NCBI GenBank assembly: GCA_016648135.1
Contig: JADDOH010023146.1
Span: 1-64,000, forward strand
DNA: 64,000 nt
Reading direction: 5' to 3'
Source: Agrypnia vestita
Lineage: Eukaryota > Arthropoda > Insecta > Trichoptera > Phryganeidae
Shown here: in pieces, positions 25,012 through 35,301 of the stretch
How the letters are laid out: each line of letters begins with the position of its first letter
How positions within the stretch are numbered: the first letter of the stretch is position 1
The notes under the pieces: model-generated
What the model was told of the DNA's origin: nothing
The model's input: only the letters and a program-made list of their open reading frames with translations
Database searches by the model: none
Translations under genes and position numbers: made by a program

Positions 25012-25760
25012 ACCCTCAGCATCTCTGCCGAGGGGGGTTAAGGCTCCGCGCCCGCCTAAACCCGGTGACCAGCTTCTTAAGTGACTAAATGGCCCCCCTT
25101 GTTCCTCCGGAACTCACTGCATCCCGAGACTCTATCTCTTCTTTACGAGATGTGATCCTGTGACGCCCCTCTTTTAGGCTTATAATTGAGATAGCCGTAC
25201 TCTTTTGGTACGAGTTTCTGATGATGTGTGTTGTCTTGAGGCGCCTTTCTTTTAGGCCGGTGTTTGAAGAATCATGTACTCTTTTGGTACGAATTGATGA
25301 CGACATTAGCCTCCTTTGCGGGCATAGTCAGCGGTGTTACAAATTATTGTGCAATCTCATTATGCCTTTTCAGAGCGGCGTCCCACGATTCTGCATCTTG
25401 CAACATTTACTTTGGTCAAATGTTAGAGTGTTAGTAACATATTTATAATATCCCAGCTATTCCATATGAGTGAATGATTTTTATACTGATTCTGGCCCTG
25501 TCTTTCTTACAGAGGACGTAATAGAAGTTAACGTTTTCTATCAAGGTTTTACAACATTCAGGCATGAAAATCCTTCCAAAGACAAAGGGAACCTTTTGTG
25601 GGTTATGTGGCCCTGCGCCTGGTGAGGAAAGAGGTCGGTTTATTGACGACCCCGAGCAACAAGGAGGGCCCCGCCTTTAAGGGACCCTGCAGAGGCTTGT
25701 GCGGGTTCCACGCCCAAGAGCCGGCAAGCATCTACCCCTCAGCCAGCTAGGCTAACACAA
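25012..25760. other. GC-rich block with a 78-bp tandem duplication
   Basis: CTTTTAGG recurs at 25171 and 25249, and GTACTCTTTTGGTACGA at 25197 and 25276, with TGATGA after each, so a unit of 78-79 bp is present twice. 25610-25745 is rich in G and C (GGAGGGCCCCGCC, GAGCCGGCAAGC). Composition suggests an untranslated part of a retroelement, but no coding domain confirms this. Confidence 0.45.
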
Positions 25761-26159
25761 ACCAGATATCCCCAATCTTTAATTAGATCTCCCCATTCTG
25801 TCTTTTACTCGTCATTCTGAAGCCACTTATTAAGCTGAATATACCGAGGTATTCGATTCATAAAGAGTTAGTTATAGACCGAGTGTAATGATTGCGCAAT
25901 ACCTACGCAATACAGTAATTATTATAATGCTACTAAGTAATTCATATAGAACTTCGTGTATTCGATTTTCAGCAAAAACGGTATGAAATTCGCTTTGCAT
26001 AAAAATACATCCGTTTGAAAGGAATTCTCTTACGATTTGAACCAATATCACATAAGCAATCGTGATATTTAATTACACATAATTATTCCGAACTCAAATA
26101 TTCCCAAAATAAATACATTTCGATAGTGAAAATAATTAACCGTAATAGATAATATGAAT
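25761..26159. other. AT-rich spacer
   Basis: Nothing recognised. Confidence 0.45.
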
Positions 26160-26640
26160 ATGATCCTTAGCTGTTACTCTTTGTGGCGGAATCCTCCTTC
26201 TGGTGCTGCGGGATGGTGGAATCTCTATACTTCGCCGCTGCAAGACCCGCTTTCTATCAAGCTGTAGTAGGACGGGCAGCTCCTTTGCTCGCAACTGATG
26301 ATCTGGAACTCGGGCAGCGCTTCCGCTCGCAAGTCTGGTCTCGAACTGAAGGGCTGAGTATATCGTGTTTGCTCCTTTTATAGTAACGATTGCACCATAC
26401 CTCCGAAATCCACGCTAGTGCAGTGACTCATCCTATGCGCGATGACTTCACCGCCGGCGCCTGCCATTGGCCGGATTCGGTCATCAGGATGGTCGCCTCC
26501 GGCTCAACCTGTCGAAGGCAAAGCGCGCCTGTGATTGGTCAGTTTCGTTAAAATAATAGTAAAGCACCCGCTACACGCGAGACTTGCTGTTCCGATTCAT
26601 AAATAATAAAGGCTCGTTCGCACCTACTCACAAGGTCGAG
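26160..26640 (+). promoter_or_regulatory. Promoter-like GC-rich block with CCAAT boxes
   Basis: Two inverted CCAAT elements are present: GCCATTGGCCGG (about 26460) and GTGATTGGTC (about 26530). ATAAATAATAAAGG follows at about 26600. GC content is far above the flanks. It could be the promoter part of a retrotransposon LTR or of an unseen gene. No downstream coding sequence supports either. The 66-codon frame at 26183-26383 has no motif. Confidence 0.35.
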
Positions 26641-27249
26641 TCTATTAGGATTGGCAAACAATATTAATTTAACACAGAATTATATCTATGGTATAATAAA
26701 GATCTAAGAAATATTACTTGTATAGCTGAATATTCAATATTTTGTTAGCCTCTTGTAATACATAGAATCTTGAGAAGAAATATATCAGGCTTTTACTTTT
26801 AAACGATTCAAACCAGAAGAAATATATTCTTGATGTCCATACTCGGCTTTTTTGAATATTATTATTTTATGATTTTCTAAATTTATTAAATCTATCTCTA
26901 TGTCGACCATCACAATATATGTCAGGGTTATTAACGACTTATTGATTATTAAAGAGTTAAGGTTATTAGACATACTTAACTGTAAATGGTTACGGATATT
27001 TTATATGAACCGTATGTTTTTCCGAGGGAAAAAAATATTAAAAAAAATATGCCAAAAACCTATTAAAAGCCATGATATAAGCTTAATTTGAAAAATACTA
27101 ATCCTACAAGAATATTTACTTTCATCTTTATAAATACTTTTATATGTTTTATTTTATTTTATTAAATATCCTATTTAGATTATTTTTTCCTTTGTCTATA
27201 ATAGAATTAATTAACACCATTATTAAATTGTAAACACTTAATTATTACT
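26641..27249. other. AT-rich spacer
   Basis: No gene seen. GGTTATTAGACATACTTAACTG at about 26961 resembles GTTAGACATATTTAACTG at about 15697, a short possible repeat link to the sequence next to the PLE remnant. Confidence 0.4.
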
Positions 27250-27500
27250 ATTACTCAATTTTAATTGGCAATAAGATTGATTCACAAATGTTATATAAAT
27301 ACTAAATATTCTTGAACATTATACTACTGGAAGAGCACTGTCTGCTATAATACAGTAAACTACTAGTGTAGCTGGCAGGTCGTCAAATCAATTTAGTATT
27401 TACTTGCTGCCAAGACTCTCAGCAACAATGAAAAAAGCTTAATTTAATTTTGTAAATACTGTAAAATTGTAAACATTTGTAACATTGAATAAACAAATAA
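27250..27500 (+). repeat. Dispersed repeat, copy B (partner at 5.43 kb)
   Basis: Same block order as 5431-5560, extended by GTAGCTGGCAGGTCGTCAAA, TTTACTTGCTGCCAAGACTC and a tail, TGTAACATTGAATAAACAAA. The tail looks like the end of a non-LTR retrotransposon transcript. No ORF is attached. Confidence 0.6.
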
Positions 27501-27589
27501 ACATTGAATATATTTTTATTTTTCTTTTTCTTTTCTTTTTTAATATAAATAAATAAATACTTATTCTTCCTAAAGATTAAAGTTGGTCC

Positions 27590-27637
27590 CTAAACCAACA
27601 TGTAAAAATACTATAATCTTAGAAGGGTTACAGCTAG
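27590..27637 (+). mobile_element. Helitron-like 3' end fragment
   Basis: ACCAACATGTAAAAATACTA and AGAAGGGTTACAG end in CTAG (27634-27637) and are followed by T, like the end at 62.04 kb but with the hairpin decayed. Confidence 0.6.
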
Positions 27638-27659
27638 TAAGAAATAATTAAATAACGAA

Positions 27660-28200
27660 GGTAGTTTTCGTTTCAAATTACGTGCGGCGATGTCCTTGAA
27701 GACCCATCGAAGCTACTGCACCGTAACCAAAAAAGTTTCACTCGAAAAATTTAAGACACGAGGTTGTGACAAGGGGGAGATACTCAATGTCCGAGAATGC
27801 GAAAAGTTTGTTTCGCTCAAAAGCGTAATGCATTGTTGGCGAAAAACATTAAAGAAAGTAGTTTTGGAGATCGGCGTCCAATATGAAGATCGCCCCGTGT
27901 GAGCGGCATTAAACAGGTCGACGCGAGATTTATGCCGCGCATATTTGAACGGTGTTTCCGCGAACACGGATATATCCACGACAGGTTGGTGCAGGTTCAA
28001 AGCAATAAAGCTGCGAATCGTGATCGAATATTACGGGCACATCTCGGTAGGAGCCCGGGCGGGCGTGTGGCGCGGGGCCACGGGGTTAGCCCGCTCGGCC
28101 GGTGGAATCTGAAGCGTCGCGGCCACGGCTTCTGATATTTCCATCCCCAGAAAAAATATCAGCTCGATGTGACTTCCCGTTCCGCCGGCCGCCGTAGTTT
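27660..28200. other. GC-rich island, possible conserved regulatory block
   Basis: 27690-27902 (+) and 27713-28000 (-) are open for 70 and 95 codons but overlap in opposite directions, and neither has a known motif. CG dinucleotides are frequent at 28040-28130 (GAGCCCGGGCGGGCGTGTGG). TTTATGCCGCGCATATTTG at about 27930 is homeodomain-site-like. Regulatory or exonic function is only a guess. Confidence 0.35.
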
Positions 28201-28250
28201 TTGTTTTGTCTATTGACTGCTTTTTTTGTTTCATAATAATTATTTATTAA

Positions 28251-28405
28251 CTAGCTGTAACCCGTCAAGAATGACGCTACTTTTACATGTCGGTTCTTAA
28301 AGAATGAGAATTTATTTATTATAAAGAAATTAAGGACGATAAACGAAGTTACGGGGACAGGCAGACAGACGGACGGACTGACAGACAAGCAACGAAATAA
28401 TTACA
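28251..28405 (-). mobile_element. Helitron-like repeat (TCTG family), copy D
   Basis: Reads in complement as a TCTG/TCCG tract, CGTAACTTCGTTTATCGTCC, a T-rich part, CATGTAAAAGTAGCGTCATT with hairpin TTGACGGGTTACAG, ending in CTAG at 28254-28251. Same family as copies at 8.5, 13.5, 14.0, 56.1 and 62.0 kb. Confidence 0.7.
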
Positions 28406-28534
28406 ATTGGAATACATATCAATTCCAGCTCCGAAATCTATGTAAACTATATCATAGGAATGTCGCTAGCATAGTCCCCTCAAATATATGAAAGAATAAA
28501 GATTTAGAACATATATACACCTTTGTGTGGATGT

Positions 28535-28675
28535 TTTTAAGGTGGAATTGGTAAACGTTGCATTGTGTAAAGTGATCACTTAAGCCAGCTCACACAAGTT
28601 TTATGCCCTGGGCCGCCTTACAATGACTTCCATACACATTTCTCATATAAATAGATTTTTCTCTAGGAGACTTAT
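28535..28675 (+). repeat. Dispersed 'GGTGGAAATGGCGAA' family, copy 2
   Basis: Contains AGGTGGAATTGGTAAACGTT, GTGTAAAGTGATCACTTAAG with CCAGCTCA, then GACTTCCATACACAT and TCTAGGAGACTTAT. Diverged from the copy at 29.04 kb. Confidence 0.75.
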
Positions 28676-28779
28676 TATTTAGCTGTTTCGCCGGTTCCAT
28701 TTGAAAGTATTTATGTTATTTAAGTTAATGAATTGATTAAAATTTTTGCTACGCAGCGGTGTGCACTTATCACAATTAT

Positions 28780-28895
28780 TATATTATTCAGAATATTTTG
28801 AGTTTGTTCAAATCTTTCAGAACAGTGCTGGATTTAAGTCACAGAGAGATTATTAATCAATTAATGTATATTATAGATATCACAGAGACGAAACT
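28780..28895 (-). repeat. Dispersed 'GGTGGAAATGGCGAA' family, terminal segment, inverted
   Basis: ATTCAGAATATTTTGAGTTT through CAGAACAGTGCTGGATTTAA and GTCACAGAGAGATTATTAAT to ATCACAGAGACGAAAC is the reverse complement of 61636-61742. It faces the copy at 29041-29215 across about 150 bp. Confidence 0.8.
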
Positions 28896-29040
28896 TTTAG
28901 ATTTTCTCATTAGCGACATCTGTGGGGATTTAGGGGAATGAAAATGGCTTTGTACAGGCCGCATGGAAAGGCGCTTACAACTCAAATGTGAAAGCTTTCC
29001 ACGCAATTTGAACATATATACAACTTCCAAAAAATGAATA

Positions 29041-29215
29041 AGCATGGTATATTCTATCATGGGTGGAAATGGCGAATGTTACATTGTGTAAAGTGATCAC
29101 TTAAGCCAACCATAAAGATAGGTCATAAGTCCTATGTACACCCAAATGACTTCTATACCTACTTTCCCATAATAAATACAGTTTCGTCTCTGTGATATCT
29201 ATAATATACATTAAT
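29041..29215 (+). repeat. Dispersed 'GGTGGAAATGGCGAA' family, copy 3
   Basis: Nearly the same as the right arm of the 61.4-kb palindrome: GGGTGGAAATGGCGAATGTT, GTGTAAAGTGATCACTTAAG, GGTCATAAGTCCTATGTACA, GACTTCTATACCTACTTTCC, and TTTCGTCTCTGTGATATC. Confidence 0.85.
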
Positions 29216-30041
29216 ATTATATTATAATATTCTGTTATAAAATCATTTAATTTTTATTTTTTATCCAAAACGTATGATTAGGTACCCAAGACTTATGTTA
29301 CAATACTTATGCGCGTAGGCGATACTTGCAAAAAGTTATGTATTTTTTTCTATGTATAATATTTACGGGGGAGGGGCATTTTAGGCATTTTTTTATATTT
29401 GATTTTATATGTTCATTTGTTCATTTTATTAACCATTTTCATATTATTTGTGTTTTACAATTATTCAGATGTTTACTTATTTAAAAATTATTTTGAATAA
29501 AGATTTGTCAAGTCGTCGGCAGCAGCATGTAAAGGATCATAAACCGGTCACACAAAAGGTGAGTCATCATTCTTTCCCAGAAAAGGTAAATTATTTTTTA
29601 TTTTCTGAAAAAAAATATTGATCCTTCTTTTATAATATGTTGTACTTTATTTTTGGGTAAGATACATCTTATTATATGTTTCGTAGGCTTTGAATTTGTT
29701 TTTTATACGTTTAAAATGTATTTTCCCATATCGTGATATTTATAAATTGAATCAATATACCTACAGCAAAATAACAAAAAAAATAGGATATGAAAAACAG
29801 TTTTAAATATTTACAATTTTCCATTTAAAGATCCGTAAATAATGCATTCGTTAATGCGTGTCCCCGCCCTTCTCAGAATATTTATATACGTGTTGATCTT
29901 TTTGTACTGACTATAAAAGTTCGCCATGCTTAGTACTTAACAAGATAATATATTTTAAAGATCGTTAAATCCTTCAAAATCTTCAGTTTTCATCATGGAA
30001 TGTTCAATGTATTCGTTCATCGTTGGGTTGCTCAAACATTT
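29216..30041. other. AT-rich spacer
   Basis: No gene or repeat recognised. AAAAGGTGAGTCATCA at 29554 looks like a splice donor, but there is no coding frame before it. Confidence 0.45.
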
Positions 30042-30218
30042 TTTTTTTTTAAAGATGCGAACACGGAATACGTGTCACATCAATATTCTTACTATTTTCA
30101 AAGTAAGCTAAACGCTTGTGCAATGAAAATAGGATTAACTTGCTAGTCTGGAGTGAGGTTCGAACCCGCGACCCTTGGATCACGAGGCGAGTGTCCTAAC
30201 CACAAGACCAACAAGCTA
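30042..30218 (-). repeat. SINE family 2, full-length copy
   Basis: In complement: GTAGCTTGTTGGTCTTGTGG (A-box region), TCGCGGGTTCGAACCTCACT (B box), ACTAGCAAGTTAATCC, TTTCATTGCACAAGCG, and the 3' end ACACGTATTCCGTGTTCGCA followed by A-rich tail. Matches copies at 44.69 and 51.04 kb. Confidence 0.85.
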
Positions 30219-31056
30219 CTTTTATGAATGAAGATTTCAAATCTCTAACTGACCTACCAGGTGAGTTGTGTGTCACACAATTCTCACCTTATTCACGTTC
30301 ATACATCTTCTTATACATGCTCGCAGATTGATAGATCTCAATCAAATGGAACCATCTTCCAGTATCTGGTTTATCAGGTCAAGTCTTCCGCGGACGTGCA
30401 CTATTACAGTTGCCATCAACACTCGCGTCGTACATATTTCGTGCTTGCCATTCTTTCCCCATTTATTCATTCGACACGATGATATAGCTATCTTTGAGAT
30501 GCTTTATGAATCACGTTTGCGACGCCAATATCGGTTTCATATTAGTTTCTATGTTCATTCTTTATTCTATCATAGATGGATTTGCTAAATATATATGAGT
30601 GATGTCATTTCTGTTGCATTGAACCCACGTTCTTTATTCATTTGCTAGCTCCAGATTTCACTTGCATATATCAAGTTTCTATTAAAAAAGACTGTATTTA
30701 AATTATCAATATCTTTTAGAATACCTATTTAACATATAATCACTCCTTACTTAACGACCACCTCATTAAACTATCACTCACATTGCTAACCACCATTATC
30801 GTACACCCAGCCACACGACACATCGCAACACGCCCTCCATACAAGAACCATCTCTTCGTCCTTTCATCCTGGGCAGAGTAGAAACACTTAATTTTATAAG
30901 ATGTATCGCGTCTTCTACATATAGCGCCTATTGTTGTTTACGTGATGACAGGTAGTAACTACTCTCTTCCTTAATTCACAGTGCTTGTTGCCTGTAAATA
31001 TGTAGTTGGTAAATTATTGTTCACATTGTCGATAAATCGCATACTATGCATTAATT
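30219..31056. other. Spacer with uncharacterised frames
   Basis: Overlapping frames at 30261-30482 and 30268-30588 (+) have no motif. Composition at 30260-30480 is more even than the surroundings, so a worn LINE fragment is possible but unproven. Confidence 0.35.
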
Positions 31057-31991
31057 GTGCCCTTGCCCGGAATAACGTTGTATCCAACACAAATGTCAAT
31101 TTTGAGTTATTGATGGAGTTATGTTAAGTATGTTATTATGCATCGATTAAGGTAAATAATATGTCAAGAAAAAAATATTTAGGCTTCTGGCTGCATTTTA
31201 AAGTTATTGGTTTGTGGAATAACGTTGTATAGTGTTTCTCAAAATGGCGTCGCCGAGCGTCAATATCGTGGAGCGTGGTTTAATTCACATGAATAAAGGG
31301 AGAAAACGAACATCTAATGTTTTAAATTGGAAAGATATCAAAGCCAATAAGTTGAAGGATGCAGGAAAGGAGTTTTTATCCAGAAAAAATATTATCAAAC
31401 CTGCAATTGACCCGCCAGAACATGTTTGTGGAATAACGTTGTATAATAAAGATCTTTATCTACTAATGATCTCATCACAATCAGAGCTCAAACCTTCCAC
31501 AAAGAATTAGAATCATGGACCTCCTATAGCTTTCTACCAACTATTTGTGGAAGGAGGGCAAGATTGGCTACCGTTTGGAAAAAAAGCATGCAGTTAGGGA
31601 GCCTGGAACTAACTTCAATGTATTCCAATCTACTGGCAATAAGACTGTTAAGCTCAAGGACCTCATGACATTTGTGAATTCATGTTAGATGAGCACATGC
31701 TGCTTTTAAAAGGCATTATCAAGTAAAGCAGAATAAAAAAATCCATTTTGTGGAATAACGTTGTTTGTGAAAATTTCATATGCAACGTTTTTCCACAGAT
31801 TCAGCATGTTTTTTTACAATACATTCAAATTTAATTGACTTTTCCCCCTATTTTATATTGAGATTAGTTAAGAATTATATATTTGTTATATTTAAAATAT
31901 AAAATGTAATAAATTGTAACTGGTTTCGTTTTTTCAATTTTTCTCGGAATGAGAGAATTGTTGGATACAACGTTATTCCGGGCAAGGGCTC
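31057..31991. mobile_element. TIR DNA transposon, 935 bp, non-autonomous
   Basis: The left end GTGCCCTTGCCCGGAATAAC and the right end in complement, GAGCCCTTGCCCGGAATAAC, continue as GTTGTATCCAACA for a 33-bp inverted repeat with one mismatch. AATT flanks both sides (31053-31056 and 31992-31995), a possible target duplication, although AATT is itself palindromic. The motif GTGGAATAACGTTG recurs inside at 31214, 31428 and 31750, and inverted in damaged form at 31781-31798. The superfamily is not identified. Confidence 0.85.
31244..31510 (+). pseudogene. Truncated transposon-encoded ORF with RKR..NW domain
   Basis: The ATG at 31244 opens about 88 codons. GRKRTSNVLNWKDIKANKLK followed by DAGKEFLSRKNIIKPA looks like the basic N-terminal block RKR.RN...WK...K..R..GKEY(V/I) common in insect transposon-derived proteins of uncertain class. 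A Cys-rich segment would be expected next. Here the reading runs through an inserted copy of the terminal-repeat word (31428-31441) and ends soon after. Very short compared with any transposase, so it is a deletion derivative. Family assignment is from memory and unsure. Confidence 0.5.
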
Positions 31992-31995
31992 AATT

Positions 31996-33611
31996 ATTAA
32001 ACATAATTAATGGCTGACAGGCTAGATTACTGACTAAGTCGTTAATTGAAAAGACTTGGAATTGGTCTCCAAAGATTTGGCAACTCATTGTTATTTGTTA
32101 TAATATCAAAATTATACTTATATTTTTATGTTACTGTAAGATATCGGTTATGATATCATAACATAATAAAATATGAAAATAATTTGCGTAACCCCACTTG
32201 GTTGTTGGTATTAACCACGTAGCGCTGAGTGATGAGCTTACCTTATTCCATATAATACAGCAGAATTTCTGCTTTGCGCTTCTGTTCTCTGAGTAGGTAC
32301 ATATTTTCCCGTTACGTGCTTTTGAGGATCTTCTGAATACGTATGACATAATTAAAATAAGTATTAAAAAATATTTTTAAGTATAATTTCGTAACCTTTT
32401 CTCATATTGAATGCATGATATTTGATGAGGAACGGATGGATGGAGAATATAAAGATCATTGAAAAAGTATTTCAAAGAGATGATGGTTTTTTTTGATAAT
32501 TTGCATATTACTTTTCGGTAACCCTGTTCTAATAAATTACAATAATTTCAATTATGAGCTGTCGTATCAATAATGGTAAAAAATAAATACAAATTGCCAT
32601 TTGAAGATTTGTACTTTATTCCTGATCATGTAATTTGATTCTCACAGTTGTAATAACTGAATAAAAATGAAAATGGATGATCTACTTTAAAATCAAATGA
32701 AACGCAACAAAAAAAAATTAAGATATACTAATTATATTAACGTCAAACATATAATGTGTTTTCCTACGTATTTTTATATTTACAGTACATTTCTATTTAC
32801 AAGATAACATTTTACATTGAATATTTTCATGTTCCGAAATTTTCTAACGCAATTTGAATGGCAATGTTATGGGAGAGCTTCCGATAAAACATACTCCGTA
32901 AATATTTTCTTAAAGTGGTGCTGATACTACCTGTTAATTGGCTTAAAGGAATGAAACCAGATTTAATTATTGGTCACATAGATTTACGTCATAGATAATA
33001 ACGTATCATTTTTTCAAAAACCACCAATAATGCTAATCAGTATTAAACAGAGATGGAGGACAAATGAAGGTGGAAGGAGGACATTATATGGAGGATTCCT
33101 GTAATTGGTAGATATAATTATGAGGGACAGGGGACCTCTTAGATGTGTTTTTTACCAGTTCTGCCAAATTTACGCATCTTATTTTCTACGGGAATATTTG
33201 GATGGCATATATTTTCATAAATCAAACTATCGTGAGAGGGGCGTATCCGTAAACTTAACACAACGAAACAATGCGCGTATTACGCACTGTACCCACACTA
33301 ACTCAATAGCAAGCTTATATGAAAAGACTTTCCAGAACAGAATCCCAGACTTTCCATGAACATTTAACTACAGGGACTCACCGGATCACATTCAAAGGGT
33401 GAAGGAAGTACAGATCTAAAAATGGACGTAGTTATGCAGAAAGCGACCAACCCACAAAATGCTAAAAATACGTTAAATACGGTTTTGGACACCTCACTGC
33501 GTTATTTTTATGTGCTGAAATCTCCCAAGGTCTCTAAATGTTATAGTTTTGTAAATTCAGTCACAGCCAAATCACAGCCATCACTGTTACATTAAATCAT
33601 AAAATGTCCTA
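31996..33611. other. Spacer with possible LINE-like remnant
   Basis: 33040-33420 has an even base mix and a frame containing RGVSVNLTQRNNARITHCTH then SLYEKTFQNRIPDFP. This loosely resembles the C-terminal RT region of CR1-like LINEs. The rest is AT-rich with nothing recognised. Confidence 0.35.
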
Positions 33612-34139
33612 GGCCCGGTTGTTTCAAGTTCGATCAAAGTAAGCGGAAATACTGGCTTAAGCTGAGCTTAACCTCAGGGTCACGTGAAATCTCGAAGAAT
33701 TGAGTTGTTTCAAATTTTAAAATCGGATTAGGGGTGTTGCAATTGTGTAAAATAAAAATCATAGACAAATGCACGCCAAAATAATTTTGCATATGGCAGC
33801 ACATAATTTAAATTTCATTTGACAGCAACAGACAGCAAGCAGATCAAAGCAGATGTTTTGAAACATGTCATCAACGGTTTGTTTTACTGAAGATTTCCAC
33901 AAGAAGATGAAAGAAGAGTAGTGGGCCGCATTACGCAACTAATTTAATGTTTTGTTGCTACTGTCCAACAGATTTTCGAAGTAGATTCGAGAATACGATA
34001 AAAAGCGCCAGGAAGGTTAGTTATTGACGAAATTAAATGTTATCTTACCTATTTAGTGTTTGCAAGAACAATATGTTTTTATTTGATCTGTATTGTATTT
34101 CTTTAGTTTTTCTGTTTATAACCTTTTCTTTGTTTGCAG

Positions 34140-34292
34140 GTAATAAGAAAAGTGAATCCAAAGCCTACGACTGATATGCAGAATAAATTATATGTGGTTC
34201 AGTTAGATATTTTCAAAACCCAACTATCTAAAGAATCGACAGGAAATTCACGAAGTTGTTTTGGAAAGGCATAATGCCAAAAGAGATCTGGC
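34140..34292 (+). pseudogene. Possible Myb/SANT-like second ORF remnant of the Harbinger element
   Basis: The frames here give VRKVNPKPTTDMQNKLYVVQ and, after a frame change, IHEVVLERHNAKRDLA. Elements of this superfamily often encode a DNA-binding protein whose end has a helix with this sort of L..QIHE.VLEK.KA sequence. Too short and shifted to be functional. Confidence 0.35.
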
Positions 34293-34494
34293 TTAATTTT
34301 ATTACAAGTTGTATTTTTTATTAAAATATTCATTTTCCTGTTAATAGGTAGGTATATAAAATACAATAAAATAAAAGAATTTCATACACCGAATATATTG
34401 TTTTATTACTATTATTCCGCGGACGTCCTCTGCTTCTGCTGCTTTCGACAAACAATTTTCCTTGCCATCCTTTCTTTGCTCATCTGTTCCACAT

Positions 34495-34652
34495 GACCAA
34501 ACCAGTGGCCATGTCACTGGCTCTGCATACTGAGAATTCCGAGTTCGATTCCCGGTGAGGTCGCAATACATCTTTCTGATTTCTTTAAAATCTAGGTGTT
34601 CTTGTCGGACCGCAATTAAAATTGGGCCTTCAGGCCCATTGTAGCATTAAAA
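34495..34652 (+). repeat. SINE family 1, copy 3, nested in the Harbinger element
   Basis: CCAGTGGCCATGTCACTGG near the A box, CCGAGTTCGATTCCCGGTGA as the B box, then GTCGGACCGCAATTAAAATT and the small hairpin GGGCCTTCAGGCCC at 34624-34637. Same body as copies at 22.21 and 44.31 kb. The SINE inserted after the transposon did. Confidence 0.8.
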
Positions 34653-35301
34653 ATTGCTGTACATTTGGTTTGAGGGTATAGTCCCGCTCTCCTACAATAT
34701 AGCAATTACCAAATCTGGTACCTAGTACCGTTTGTCGTAACTTGATATTTTGTTTGGACATAATGACAAATATATTTCTGATTTTTATAGTGCTCTTCGG
34801 CTGACTAAAATGTGGTATGTGGTCAGCCATTGCTCTGGTAATGGCTGACACTATCCGCAGTCCAAGAAGCAGTGTTCCAGATAAATTACCTATGCACCTT
34901 TCATGGATATAAATGTAAAATTATCAAAACCCGAGTGAAATAGAAACCTTGAAAAAAAATATTGTCGACAATGCCCTGCAGTAAAATTCATTTAGAGTTG
35001 CGGAAAAATCAATTTCTTCTGACAAAAAAGTATTGTTCGAGATCTAAGTAAATTACTTCTCCTGTTAAGGATATACTGTAGGAGGAAAAATTAATAAAAA
35101 AATATTTTATTGACAGATGTCAATTACATTGCGCAGTGCGTATGTGCGACTCTGACCGAGAGTTTAATCTAAAATTTCCGCTCAGAATTCTCTGACAGAT
35201 TTCGCTTAATCCGATTTGAAACAACCCGTTTTTGAAAAAAGTACTAAAAATTTCAGTTTAAACTCTACGCTTACTTTGATCGAATTTGAAACAACCGGGC
35301 C

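Larger units (their letters stand above)
33612..35301. mobile_element. Harbinger-like DNA transposon, 1.69 kb
   Basis: The left end GGCCCGGTTGTTTCAAGTTC plus GATCAAAGTAAGCG mirrors the right end GGCCCGGTTGTTTCAAATTC plus GATCAAAGTAAGCG (in complement). CTA stands on both sides (33609-33611 and 35302-35304); a 3-bp CTA/TTA-type duplication is the PIF/Harbinger habit. A second inverted word, GTTGTTTCAAAT...CGGATTA, occurs inside each end (33706-33730 and 35206-35227). Internal coding sequence is decayed, and a SINE has inserted at 34.5 kb. Confidence 0.8.
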
